Assembly: GCF_026342015.1 (NCBI RefSeq)
Contig: NZ_JAPENL010000001.1
Location: forward strand, 186,001-250,000
From: Micromonospora lupini
GTDB lineage: Bacteria; Actinomycetota; Actinomycetes; Mycobacteriales; Micromonosporaceae
Length of the DNA: 64,000 nt
Direction of reading: 5' to 3'
Below the pieces are notes generated by a model. The model had not been told where the DNA came from, did no database searches, and worked only from the letters and a program-made list of their open reading frames with translations. Positions within the stretch are counted from its first letter, which is position 1. The number at the start of each line of letters is the position of its first letter. Both the position numbers and the translations under genes were made by a program. This document shows, one piece after another, positions 17,182-24,823 of the stretch.

Positions 17182-17608
17182 CAGAGTCCCCGCTTCTCGC
17201 CGCGGAGGCGGGGCCCAGGCTGATCGGCAGGTGCTGTTCGGCCTGCCCCACGAAGAGCGCGACCTCGTACGCCATGTCACCCACCTCGATCTCGTCGCCG
17301 GCGATCCGGACGGTGAGGATGGTCCCGTTCGGGATGGTGGCGACGAACAGGAACGCCCGCGACATCTGCACCACGATCTGCCGGAGCCCGCCCGCGTCGC
17401 AGGTCCGGGTGGCGGCCAGCCCCAACGCCAGCAGACCGGCGACGATGCCGGAGATCTGGTCGGCCAGCGTCGCCTCCACCCGGCGGGAACCGCCCAGCGG
17501 CAGCCCGTCCGGTGAGAGCACCACGGCGAACTCCGCCCCGCGTACCCGGTCGACCAGGCGGTCCAGCGCGCCGGTCAGGCTGTCCGCGGTGACCACTGCA
17601 TGCGTCAT
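17159..17608 (-). CDS. Roadblock/LC7 domain protein (CvnB type)
   Basis: 149-residue protein with the roadblock/LC7 fold: LDRLVDRVRGAEFAVVLSPDGLPLGGS (about 14-41), a central helix LADQISGIVAGLLALG, and the strands QIVVQMSRAFLFVATIPNGTILTVRI. Bacterial roadblock proteins bind small GTPases and associate with sensor kinases in conservons. The ATG overlaps the kinase stop by four bases (ATGA), so the two proteins should be made in step. The extra C-terminal tail (about 130-149) overlaps the DUF742 gene. Assignment is firm; its GTPase partner is not encoded next to it. Confidence 0.92.
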   Translation of the reverse strand: MTHAVVTADSLTGALDRLVDRVRGAEFAVVLSPDGLPLGGSRRVEATLADQISGIVAGLLALGLAATRTCDAGGLRQIVVQMSRAFLFVATIPNGTILTVRIAGDEIEVGDMAYEVALFVGQAEQHLPISLGPASAARSGDSGAQRRLG

Positions 17609-19641
17609 CGATGTCTCCTCGTTGCTCTCGTGACCGGCAGTTCGACGGTGTCGGGGCCGGTGCTGCCGGATTCGGGCCCGGCGAAGCGGGACTGGCGGAC
17701 CCGTATCGGCAGCTCACCCGTTCCGCCGGCCCTGCCCGCGTCGGGTCCGCTCCGACCCGGTCGGTACGCGGGCCCGGGAACAGTCCCGGCCGGGCCGCCG
17801 GTCACGGTGACCAGCTCCGCCGGCAGGTCCACGATCGCGGCCGTCCCGCCGCGCCGACTCGGCCGCAGCGTGACCCGGGCACCGCAACGGGCGGCCAGCA
17901 GGGCGACCGTGTGCAACCCCGTGGCGTCGGTGGGCGGGCGGGCAGGCGGGTTCGCGAGCAGGTGGTTGGCCTCGCTCAACGCGGTCGCGTCGAGGCCGGG
18001 ACCGTCGTCGACCACGACGACCGCGCAGCCGTGCGGCCGGTGTTCACCGGCGACCCGGACCGTGGTGTCGGTGGCCGAGTAGGCCAGAGCGTTCTCGATC
18101 AGCTCGGCCAGCAGGTGCACGACGTCCGTGACGGCGGGCCCGGCGAGCGACCACGGCCAGTGCGGCGCGACCAGGACGCGGTGGTATTCCGGCACCTCGG
18201 CGACCGCGCCGCGCGTGACGTCGAGCAGGGCGACCGGACGCCGCCAGCGGCGGGCCGGGGTCGCGCCGGCCAGGGTGATCACCTTCTCCACGTTGCGGCG
18301 GATCCGGGTGGTGAGGTGGTCGAGCTGGAACAGCTCGTCGGCCTCCTCGGCGCTGCGCTCCCGCCGCTGCATCGCGTCCAGCAGGTCGAGCTGGTCGCGG
18401 AGCAGGACCTGGTTGCGCCGGGTGACCCGCACGAACAGCTCTCCGAGGCGACGGTCCTCGACCGGCCCGCCGCCGGTCTGGCCGGTCCCGGACCGGTCGG
18501 CTGGTGGCTTGTCGTCGGCGGGCGGGGCCGGCGGCGCGGGCGCGGATGGCTCGGGCCGACGCTCATCGGCGCCCGAGCGGTCCCGCTCATCGGCGCCCGA
18601 GCGGTCCCGCTCATCGGCGCCCGAACGGTCCCGCTCGTCGGTCAGTCGGCGCACGGTGGCGGCCCAGCCGAGCAGCACCGCCAGCACGGCGATCAGCCCG
18701 AGCCCCACCACCGCGCCGGTCCGCCCGACGATCACCGCGGCGCCCGGCGTGGCCCGTTCGACGCTCCCGCGGGCGGTGGTCGTCACCAGTTCGTGAAGCG
18801 CGCCGAGCGCGGCGTCCGCCGCCGCCCGCCAGTCCGCCGCGCTGATCCCGCGCAGGGCGTCGGCCCGGTCCGTCCGTAGCAGGGCGTCCTCCACGGCGAG
18901 CAGGCCCGCGAACTCCGGGCCCGCCGCGAGACGCTTGTGCGCGCTCCGGCCGCCGGCCGGCAGGCCGGCCGCCGCCTCGGCGCGGGCGTACCGCTGGGTG
19001 GTCACCAGCTCGACCAACAGGCGTCGCTCCTCGGCGCTGATCCGACCGCTCACGACGGCGGCGGTGACCAGGGTGTCCTCCCGGGCGAGCAGCTCGCGGG
19101 CGCGGGCCAGCGCGATCACCGCGCGGGTCTCGACAGCCAACCTGCTCTCGTACGCGCCCCACTCCGGTCCGTACACGTCGAAGGCGGCGTCGACGAGCTT
19201 GTCGTACCCGTCGGTCGCCCCGGCGCGGTCGAGGTACCCGGAGTCCACCTGGGACCGGACGGCGCCCAGCCCGTTGAGCCGCCGGACGAGCGCCTCGGCC
19301 CGGTCGCGGACCGCTCCGGCGCTGAGCAGGCGCAGATCGCGGCCGGTCGGGAACGCCCGGACCTCCGTCGCCGCCCGGTCGGTCACCTCCCGCGTCCCGG
19401 CCAGCGCGGTCCGCGCCCGCGCCGACCCGGCCAACGACTCGGCCGTCACCCGGCGCTCGGTCTGCAGGCTGAGGATCAGCCGGTCGATGGGCTGGCCCAG
19501 GGTGTCGGCCAGGGTCCGCACCCGCAGCAGGTCGACCGCGTCCTGGCCGGTCAGGTAGGCCGCGTAGGACCAGAGCGTGAGCAGCACCGCCGCCGCGGCG
19601 ACGAGCCGGACCCGCAGCCGTCGTTCGTTGGTGCGTGTCAC
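17605..19641 (-). CDS. NIT-type sensor histidine kinase (CvnA type)
   Basis: 678-residue membrane kinase. Two membrane helices (about 12-30 and 294-315) flank a large extracellular all-helical sensor of the nitrate/nitrite-sensing type. Next comes a low-complexity cytoplasmic linker with (GADERDRS)n (about 337-362) and a Pro-rich part, then the dimerisation helix with LDHLTTRIRRNVEKVITLAG. The ATPase domain has N-box ELIENALAYSATDTTV and G-box VVDDGPGLD. Start was set at GTG 19641, giving a short basic N-terminus directly before the first helix and a 34-base gap after the LuxR gene; the longer reading overlaps that gene. It is coupled to the roadblock gene by ATGA. The C-terminal 100 residues are disordered and Pro/Gly-rich. 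The natural ligand is unknown. Confidence 0.9.
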   Translation of the reverse strand: MTRTNERRLRVRLVAAAAVLLTLWSYAAYLTGQDAVDLLRVRTLADTLGQPIDRLILSLQTERRVTAESLAGSARARTALAGTREVTDRAATEVRAFPTGRDLRLLSAGAVRDRAEALVRRLNGLGAVRSQVDSGYLDRAGATDGYDKLVDAAFDVYGPEWGAYESRLAVETRAVIALARARELLAREDTLVTAAVVSGRISAEERRLLVELVTTQRYARAEAAAGLPAGGRSAHKRLAAGPEFAGLLAVEDALLRTDRADALRGISAADWRAAADAALGALHELVTTTARGSVERATPGAAVIVGRTGAVVGLGLIAVLAVLLGWAATVRRLTDERDRSGADERDRSGADERDRSGADERRPEPSAPAPPAPPADDKPPADRSGTGQTGGGPVEDRRLGELFVRVTRRNQVLLRDQLDLLDAMQRRERSAEEADELFQLDHLTTRIRRNVEKVITLAGATPARRWRRPVALLDVTRGAVAEVPEYHRVLVAPHWPWSLAGPAVTDVVHLLAELIENALAYSATDTTVRVAGEHRPHGCAVVVVDDGPGLDATALSEANHLLANPPARPPTDATGLHTVALLAARCGARVTLRPSRRGGTAAIVDLPAELVTVTGGPAGTVPGPAYRPGRSGPDAGRAGGTGELPIRVRQSRFAGPESGSTGPDTVELPVTRATRRHR
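18562..18633 (-). repeat. Three 24-bp tandem repeats inside the kinase gene
   Basis: Three head-to-tail 24-bp units (18562-18585, 18586-18609, 18610-18633), the first two identical and the third with one substitution, encode repeated GADERDRS octapeptides in the cytoplasmic linker just after the second membrane helix. Being a multiple of three, unit gain or loss keeps the frame. Confidence 0.9.
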
Positions 19642-19675
19642 GTCGCGCTCCGCCGCGACACGTGGTGCGACCGGT

Positions 19676-22258
19676 TCATCGCGCCGACCGTTGCGGCCAG
19701 GGCTGCCCGGCGGCGTCGCTGGCCCGGTCGGCGACGACGGTACGCAGCAGCGCCAGCAGCTCCGCACGGTTGGCGCAGTTCAACCGGTTGCGCATGCGGG
19801 CCACGTGGTGCTCCACGGTCTTCGCCGAGATGAAGAGCCGATCGCCGATCTCCCGGTAGGTCAGTCCGGCCAGCACCAGCTCGGCCACCTCGTACTCCCG
19901 GTCGCTGAGGCCCTGCTGGGCGGGGGCCGCGATGGCGTCGGTCGCCTGGGTGGTGCTCTCGCCGGTGGTCGGTCGCGGCCCGCCGGTCGCGGCAGCCGGC
20001 CGGCCCTGGAGCACCCGGGCGCACTCCAGCAGGGTGGTCATCGCCCGCCGGTCCGAGGTGCGGATCGCGGCCTGCCCGGCGAGGCGCGCGCCGTCCCAGC
20101 ACAGGCCGGTGTCGTGCAGGCCACGGGCGGCGGCCTCCACCCGCACCGGGTCGACCACGCCGCGCAGCACCTCGACCCAGCTCTCGGCGGCCGCGGCGAC
20201 CACGGCGGCGTAGCGGCTGTGGTCCGCGGCGGCCAGCAGGGCGGCGACGTGGTCGTCGGCGGCCGTCGGCTCGCCGCTCAGGATGGCCGCGTGCAACCCG
20301 CTCCAGTGCAGCGGGACGCTCCACAGTGTCGGGGCGCCGAGCCGGTCGAGCAGCGCCCGACCCTCCCGAAGGTACGGGGCCAACCGGGCCGCGTCGCCCA
20401 GTCGCGCGCCAGCGATGGCGAGTTCGCCGAGCGGCAGCAGCGTGAACAGGTCGACGGGATGGCGGACCACCGCCTCCAGGGCCTGGCCCCACCCCCGCTT
20501 GAGCGCGGCGAGGTCGCTGGTGCGCCGGCCGATGCCCATCCGCAGCGCGGCGGCGAAGAGCAGGTCACGTGACTCCAACGGCCGGTCGTCGGTGGTCACC
20601 GTGGCGAGGCGTTCGGCCGCCGCGGCCGTCTGGCCCCGGACCATCAGGATCCAGGCCTGCAACAGTCGGTGCCGGCGGGCCATCAGCGGACCACCGACGC
20701 CGGCCTCCTGCGCCCGGTGCAGGACCCGCTCGGCGATGTCCAGCTCGCCTGAGTGCACGGCGGTCAGGGCGGCCAGCGCGGCCGGACTGTCCGGCAGGAG
20801 CGCCGCCCGACCGTCCGGCTCCAGCAGTGCGGCGGCCTGCACGAGCGCGGAGAGCGCCGCGCTCGGCGTGCCGGTGACGCTCTCGCGCACCCCCTCGGCC
20901 ATCAGCCGGGCGGCGCTGGCGTGCAGTGTGGGCGGTTCGCCTGCCGACTCGTCGACAGGCGGCCCGGCGGCGGTCAGGTCGCCTGTGGCGAGCCCGCCGA
21001 CGGTGGCGAACGCCAGCGAGGAGGCGGTGCCCGACCACCGGTACAGCTCGACGCTGCGGCCGGTGTGGCCGCGGTGCGCCAGGGCTGTCGCGGCCACCAC
21101 TGCCGCGTCGGCGCGGTCCGTCGGGTCGGTCGTGGCAAGCAGCCGGTCCGCGAGGCGCAGCGCGTCGTCGAGGTTGCCGGCGAGCGCGGCGGCGAGAGCC
21201 TGCCGGGCGCTCGTCGGGTGCCCGGCCGCCGTGGCGGCGGCGAACAGGTCGGCCGCGAAGGCCGGCTCGTCGGCCAGCGCCTCCTGCGCCGCCGCGGTCA
21301 GCGTCGAGGACGGGCAGTCGCCCAGCACGCCTACCGCGAGCAGCGAGCGGACCAGCGGTAGCACCGGCCCGCCCCGGGCGAGCTGCAACTCGGTGAGGCG
21401 ACGCCAGACCGCGCTGCGTTCGGTGGCCGGGCTGAGCGTGGTGACGGCCCGCCGGACGATAGGCGTGAGCCGGCCGTCGGCACCGATCAGCCCGGCCGCC
21501 CGGGTCGTGGCGATCAGCTCGTCGACCGCCTCCGGCTCCTGGTCGAGCAGCGGGCCGAGCATGGTCACCGGCAGCGGTACGCCGGCCGCGACCGCGAGCA
21601 GCAGCCGTCGTACGGCGGTGGGCTGGATCTCCAGCTCCGGCGCGAATTCGAGGACGACGGACCGGGGTGGTTCGGTCGGGGCGCCGGTCAGGCCCGGGGC
21701 TGCGCGCAGGCCACGGGTCAGCCGCTCCACGTCGCGGGGGACGCCACCGGTCTGCGTGTGCACGAAGTCGACCAGGTCGCCACGGTGTGCCAACTCGGGC
21801 GCGGCGGCGAGGTGGGTCGCGGTCTGTTCCCGACCGAACGGGCCGAGCAGCACGGCCTGCCCCTCGCGGCGCAGCGCGTCGGCCAGCTCGGAGAGGGCCG
21901 CCGACCGGGGCCAGGGTCGGTGGGCGACGACCAGCCGGTGCCGGCGGGTGGTGACCAGGCCCAGCAGCACGCCGATCCGCTCGTCGTCGAGCAGGTGCGC
22001 GTCGTCGACAAGCAGCAGCTCGGTCGGATCGACGGGATCGCCAGGCTCCGGGACGCCCGTCCGCACGGTGCCCCCGACCCGCTGCTGGACGCGCGTCAGT
22101 TCGGCGAGCAGCGCCGTCTTGCCGTGACCGGCGGGGCCGACCAGGCCGACGGTGAGCGGGCCAATCGGATCGTCGACGACCCGGTCCAGCAGGGCCGTGG
22201 ATGCGCTGCCCAGCACCAGCCGGGACTCGACGACGTGTTTCATGATCATTGCGGTCAT
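19676..22258 (-). CDS. Large AAA-LuxR transcriptional regulator (LAL/IniR-like)
   Basis: 860 residues. An N-terminal AAA/STAND ATPase carries Walker A GPAGHGKT (41-48) and a Walker B-like ELLLVDDAHLLDD. It is followed by a long helical repeat region rich in Ala/Leu (about 300-780, TPR-like). The C-terminus holds a LuxR DNA-binding domain (about 795-850: GLSDREYEVAELVLAGLTYREIGDRLFISAKTVEHHVARMRNRL). The ATG at 22258 overlaps the Hsp70-like stop by four bases; the upstream extension lies inside that gene. In mycobacteria a comparably large regulator, IniR, is encoded divergently from iniBAC, and the same arrangement is seen here, so control of the iniB-like promoter at 23.5-23.8 kb is the best guess. 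Confidence 0.88.
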   Translation of the reverse strand: MTAMIMKHVVESRLVLGSASTALLDRVVDDPIGPLTVGLVGPAGHGKTALLAELTRVQQRVGGTVRTGVPEPGDPVDPTELLLVDDAHLLDDERIGVLLGLVTTRRHRLVVAHRPWPRSAALSELADALRREGQAVLLGPFGREQTATHLAAAPELAHRGDLVDFVHTQTGGVPRDVERLTRGLRAAPGLTGAPTEPPRSVVLEFAPELEIQPTAVRRLLLAVAAGVPLPVTMLGPLLDQEPEAVDELIATTRAAGLIGADGRLTPIVRRAVTTLSPATERSAVWRRLTELQLARGGPVLPLVRSLLAVGVLGDCPSSTLTAAAQEALADEPAFAADLFAAATAAGHPTSARQALAAALAGNLDDALRLADRLLATTDPTDRADAAVVAATALAHRGHTGRSVELYRWSGTASSLAFATVGGLATGDLTAAGPPVDESAGEPPTLHASAARLMAEGVRESVTGTPSAALSALVQAAALLEPDGRAALLPDSPAALAALTAVHSGELDIAERVLHRAQEAGVGGPLMARRHRLLQAWILMVRGQTAAAAERLATVTTDDRPLESRDLLFAAALRMGIGRRTSDLAALKRGWGQALEAVVRHPVDLFTLLPLGELAIAGARLGDAARLAPYLREGRALLDRLGAPTLWSVPLHWSGLHAAILSGEPTAADDHVAALLAAADHSRYAAVVAAAAESWVEVLRGVVDPVRVEAAARGLHDTGLCWDGARLAGQAAIRTSDRRAMTTLLECARVLQGRPAAATGGPRPTTGESTTQATDAIAAPAQQGLSDREYEVAELVLAGLTYREIGDRLFISAKTVEHHVARMRNRLNCANRAELLALLRTVVADRASDAAGQPWPQRSAR

Positions 22259-23520
22259 CCTTCGCGTCCCCGGCTGAGCGTCAGTGCCAGGCGGGACGCC
22301 TTCGGCAGGTCGAGGGGCAGGATCCGGACCGGAGGGCGCGGTGGTGGAGCACCCGGATCGGTGGTCCGGTCTCGGGGTCGGCGCGACGCCGGGATGGTGG
22401 CCCGGCCGGCGTCGCTCACCGGCGCCGGGTCGCGTATCGGCGCCGGGGGCCGGGGGCGGGGCGACACCACCTGGCAGGCCGCGCTCGCCGCCCCGGTGGC
22501 GGCGGTCAGCTGCGCGTCCGGCTGCACCTCGACCGGGACCGCAAGCGCCGCGGTGATCAGCTCGGTGACCAGCGGGATCCGGGCCGAACCGCCGGCGAGC
22601 AGCACGCCGTCGAGCTGCGTCGGCGCGAGGCCGGCACAGCGCACGGTGCGCAGCAGGAGGTCGACTGTGGCCTGCACGGTCGGGCGGATCATGGCCTCGA
22701 ACTGCGCGCGGGTCACCGGTATCCGCGCCGGGCCGGTCGGCAGGCTCAGCACCACGTCGGCGGCCAGTTCGACGGTGAGCGCCCGCTTGACCCGGTCGCA
22801 CTCGGCCGGCAGCCCGCGCAGGGCGGCGTGGTGCTCCCGACGGCCGGTGGCGGCCAGCTCCCGGGACAGCACGGTACGTACGTGGCTGGCCAGCAGTTCG
22901 TCGAAGTCCGCGCCCCCGATCGGGTCGAGCCCCTGCGGGGTGCCGAAGCCCTCGTAGGTGCCGCGCGGGGTGCGCCGCACCAGGGCCGCCTCGAAACTGG
23001 CGCCGCCCAGCGCGTAGACGGCGGCCGTGGTGCCGGCGAACCCGTGGGCCGCGTGGCTCTCGGCGACCGTGACCGTGCGGGGCAGTAGCGTGACGGAGCG
23101 CAGCCCGAGGTCGACGAGCGCGCGGTGCAGCAGCTCCCGCCGGTACGGCCGCCAGCTCGCCGGGTGGCTGAGCACTACCGCCTCGGCGGGGCCGCCCTCC
23201 GCGGCGTGCACCTGCTCCACCACCCAGGCGGCCAGCTCCGCCGTGAGCGTCTGCGGCGCGCACGGCTCGCCGCCGAGCAGCAGGGGCACGTCGTCGCCGA
23301 TGCGGCGGACGAAGTCCCTGGTGGTGCGGCTGCCGTCGTCGGTGGCGGGCCCGCCGATGTGCAGGGCGCCGTCCTCGGCCAGGTGCAGCACCGACGGTAC
23401 GAGGGGCGAGCCGGCGTTCAGCGGGACAGCCTCCGGGCGCGTCCAGGTGCGACCGTCGCGCCGTGCGACGGCGGCGGCGGTGTTGGTGCTTCCGATGTCG
23501 ATCCCCAGGACGTACGGCAT
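22255..23520 (-). CDS. Hsp70-like actin-fold ATPase lacking the substrate-binding domain
   Basis: 421 residues with the nucleotide-binding domain of Hsp70: phosphate-1 loop VLGIDIGSTNTAAAV (3-17), phosphate-2 region YALGGASFEAALVRR (about 170) and adenosine motif GVLLAGGSARIPLVTEL (about 305). After residue 350 the DnaK peptide-binding domain is missing; instead there is a Pro/Arg-rich tail. It is therefore not a general chaperone and may act as a nucleotide-dependent switch. It heads the minus-strand operon and overlaps the LuxR gene by ATGA. It faces the iniB-like gene across a 297-base divergent promoter region. The linkage suggests it modulates the regulator (inference). Confidence 0.85.
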   Translation of the reverse strand: MPYVLGIDIGSTNTAAAVARRDGRTWTRPEAVPLNAGSPLVPSVLHLAEDGALHIGGPATDDGSRTTRDFVRRIGDDVPLLLGGEPCAPQTLTAELAAWVVEQVHAAEGGPAEAVVLSHPASWRPYRRELLHRALVDLGLRSVTLLPRTVTVAESHAAHGFAGTTAAVYALGGASFEAALVRRTPRGTYEGFGTPQGLDPIGGADFDELLASHVRTVLSRELAATGRREHHAALRGLPAECDRVKRALTVELAADVVLSLPTGPARIPVTRAQFEAMIRPTVQATVDLLLRTVRCAGLAPTQLDGVLLAGGSARIPLVTELITAALAVPVEVQPDAQLTAATGAASAACQVVSPRPRPPAPIRDPAPVSDAGRATIPASRRPRDRTTDPGAPPPRPPVRILPLDLPKASRLALTLSRGREG

Positions 23521-23817
23521 CCGTCTCTTCTCTTTCCGCGAGTTGGCCGGCTGGTGGCGATGGCGTCGGCGCTTCCCGGCGACCCGCCCCCGGCGAAACC
23601 CGCGGGCTCCTACGTTCGTACCAGAGATCGCTCCCTGGTCGGGACCCTAATCTGGCCGGGACGGTTTCCCCCAGTCCCCCTAACGGTGGAGCCGATCAAG
23701 GCCCTAACGCGGCGGGATCGGATGCGGGCCGAGCCCCGATGTCCGGGATCGGCCCCCGCAATAGCGTCACTGTCGACGAACGACGGTCGCCGATGCCAAT
23801 CCGAGGAGAACCGGCAC
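23521..23817. promoter_or_regulatory. Divergent promoter region, Hsp70-like/LuxR operon versus iniB-like operon
   Basis: A 297-base gap without coding signal between two operons transcribed apart. AT-richer islands lie at about 23610-23660 and 23690-23715; two related words, GGGACCCTAATCTGG and CCCCCTAACGGTGG, carry CCTAA cores and could be binding sites for the LuxR-type regulator. CGAGGAGAA at 23802-23810 is the ribosome-binding site for the iniB-like gene. Confidence 0.45.
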
Positions 23818-24708
23818 ATGGACTCGCAACAGACCCTCCACGACTTCGTGCTCGACCTGCTGACCAACCCGGACGCGCGGTCGGCCTTCGACCTCGACCC
23901 GGAGGGCGCGCTGCACGCCGCGGGGCTCAACGACATCACCGCCGCCGACGTGCAGGACGTGGTTCCGCTCGTGGTCGACTACGCCCCGGGGCAGGGCCTC
24001 GCGCCGCTGGTCCCGGCCGTCGGGCAGCTCGGGTTCGACCCGCTGGTGACCGACGCCACCGACGTGGTCGGCCAGTTGCAGAGCGTGGCGCAGCAGATCA
24101 GCGTCACCAGCTCTCCTGCCGGGGTGGACGTCAAGGCCGGTGTGCTCGGCGCCATCGCCGTCGACCCGACGACCGTCGCGGCCGGAGTGACGGTGCTTCC
24201 GGGCGTCGGCCTGGGCGTCGGCCCGAGCGGCCTCGACACCGACCTGACCGGCGTGGCCGACGTGGCGCACACCCTCGACGCCGACGTGGTGCAGCCGGTC
24301 GACGGCATCGCCGACCCGGTGCTCGGTGACGTGACCGGCACGCTCGGCGACCCGACCGGCCTGCTCGGCGCCACCGACCCGGGTCTGCTCGGCGGCGACC
24401 TGACCGGCGGTGTCCTCTCCGACGCGCACGGTCAGGTCGACGGCATCGTCGGCTCCCTCGGCGTCCACGACACCCTGGGTGGTCTGGGCCTCACCGACGG
24501 CGCGGTCGGCGGCGTGGTGCCACCGGTCGACGTCCCGTCAGTGGTGGGCGGCGTCACGCACCACGTGGACAGTCTCCTCCCCGGTGTCACCGGCACGGTC
24601 GGTGACGTGACCGGAGGGGTCACCGACGGTGTGACCGGCGACGTGCACGACGGGGGGCCCGCCTCGTCGGACCACGGGCTGCTGGGCCTCACCGGCGGTC
24701 TGCTCTGA
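23818..24708 (+). CDS. IniB-like protein with Gly/Val/Asp-rich repeats
   Basis: 296 residues. The first about 60 (MDSQQTLHDFVLDLLTNPDARSAFDLDPEGALHAAGLNDITAADVQDVVPLVVDYAP) match the IniB N-terminal domain, a helical segment found in mycobacterial IniB and in many actinomycete proteins. The remainder is low complexity, built from repeats such as GDVTGTLGDPTGLLG and GGVTDGVTGDVHDG, acidic and devoid of Cys. No signal peptide is obvious. It is the first gene of an iniBAC-like set, preceded by CGAGGAGAA. In mycobacteria IniB is induced by cell-wall inhibitors; its molecular function is unknown. Confidence 0.82.
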   Translation: MDSQQTLHDFVLDLLTNPDARSAFDLDPEGALHAAGLNDITAADVQDVVPLVVDYAPGQGLAPLVPAVGQLGFDPLVTDATDVVGQLQSVAQQISVTSSPAGVDVKAGVLGAIAVDPTTVAAGVTVLPGVGLGVGPSGLDTDLTGVADVAHTLDADVVQPVDGIADPVLGDVTGTLGDPTGLLGATDPGLLGGDLTGGVLSDAHGQVDGIVGSLGVHDTLGGLGLTDGAVGGVVPPVDVPSVVGGVTHHVDSLLPGVTGTVGDVTGGVTDGVTGDVHDGGPASSDHGLLGLTGGLL

Positions 24709-24731
24709 CGGGGATTCCCGTCGGAAGCGGG

Positions 24732-24760
24732 GGGCCGGGTCGCCTCGGGCGGCCCGGCCC
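24732..24760 (+). terminator. Hairpin between iniB-like and iniA-like genes
   Basis: Arms GGGCCGGGTCGCC (24732-24744) and GGCGGCCCGGCCC (24748-24760) pair over 13 bp with one G-U, loop TCG, followed by TTCCC. It may attenuate transcription so that the iniB-like mRNA exceeds that of the GTPases; an AT-rich stretch after it (24782-24800) could be a second promoter. Confidence 0.55.
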
Positions 24761-24823
24761 TTCCCGGGTTCCCTTCCGGAACCTCTTGATAATTGAGCCG
24801 AAATCCGCACACTTGGTGCGGTG

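Noticed and set aside
18562..18633. CRISPR or intergenic repeat
   Set aside because: The 24-bp repeats lie in frame inside the sensor kinase gene and encode an octapeptide.
19642..19767. 42-residue N-terminal extension of the histidine kinase
   Set aside because: It overlaps the end of the LuxR gene, has a Trp/Cys/Pro-rich sequence, and the GTG at 19641 places the membrane helix correctly.
22258..23263. N-terminal extension of the LuxR gene by 335 residues
   Set aside because: It lies wholly inside the Hsp70-like gene in another frame and is Arg/Gly/Ala-rich; the ATGA overlap at 22255-22258 gives a natural start.
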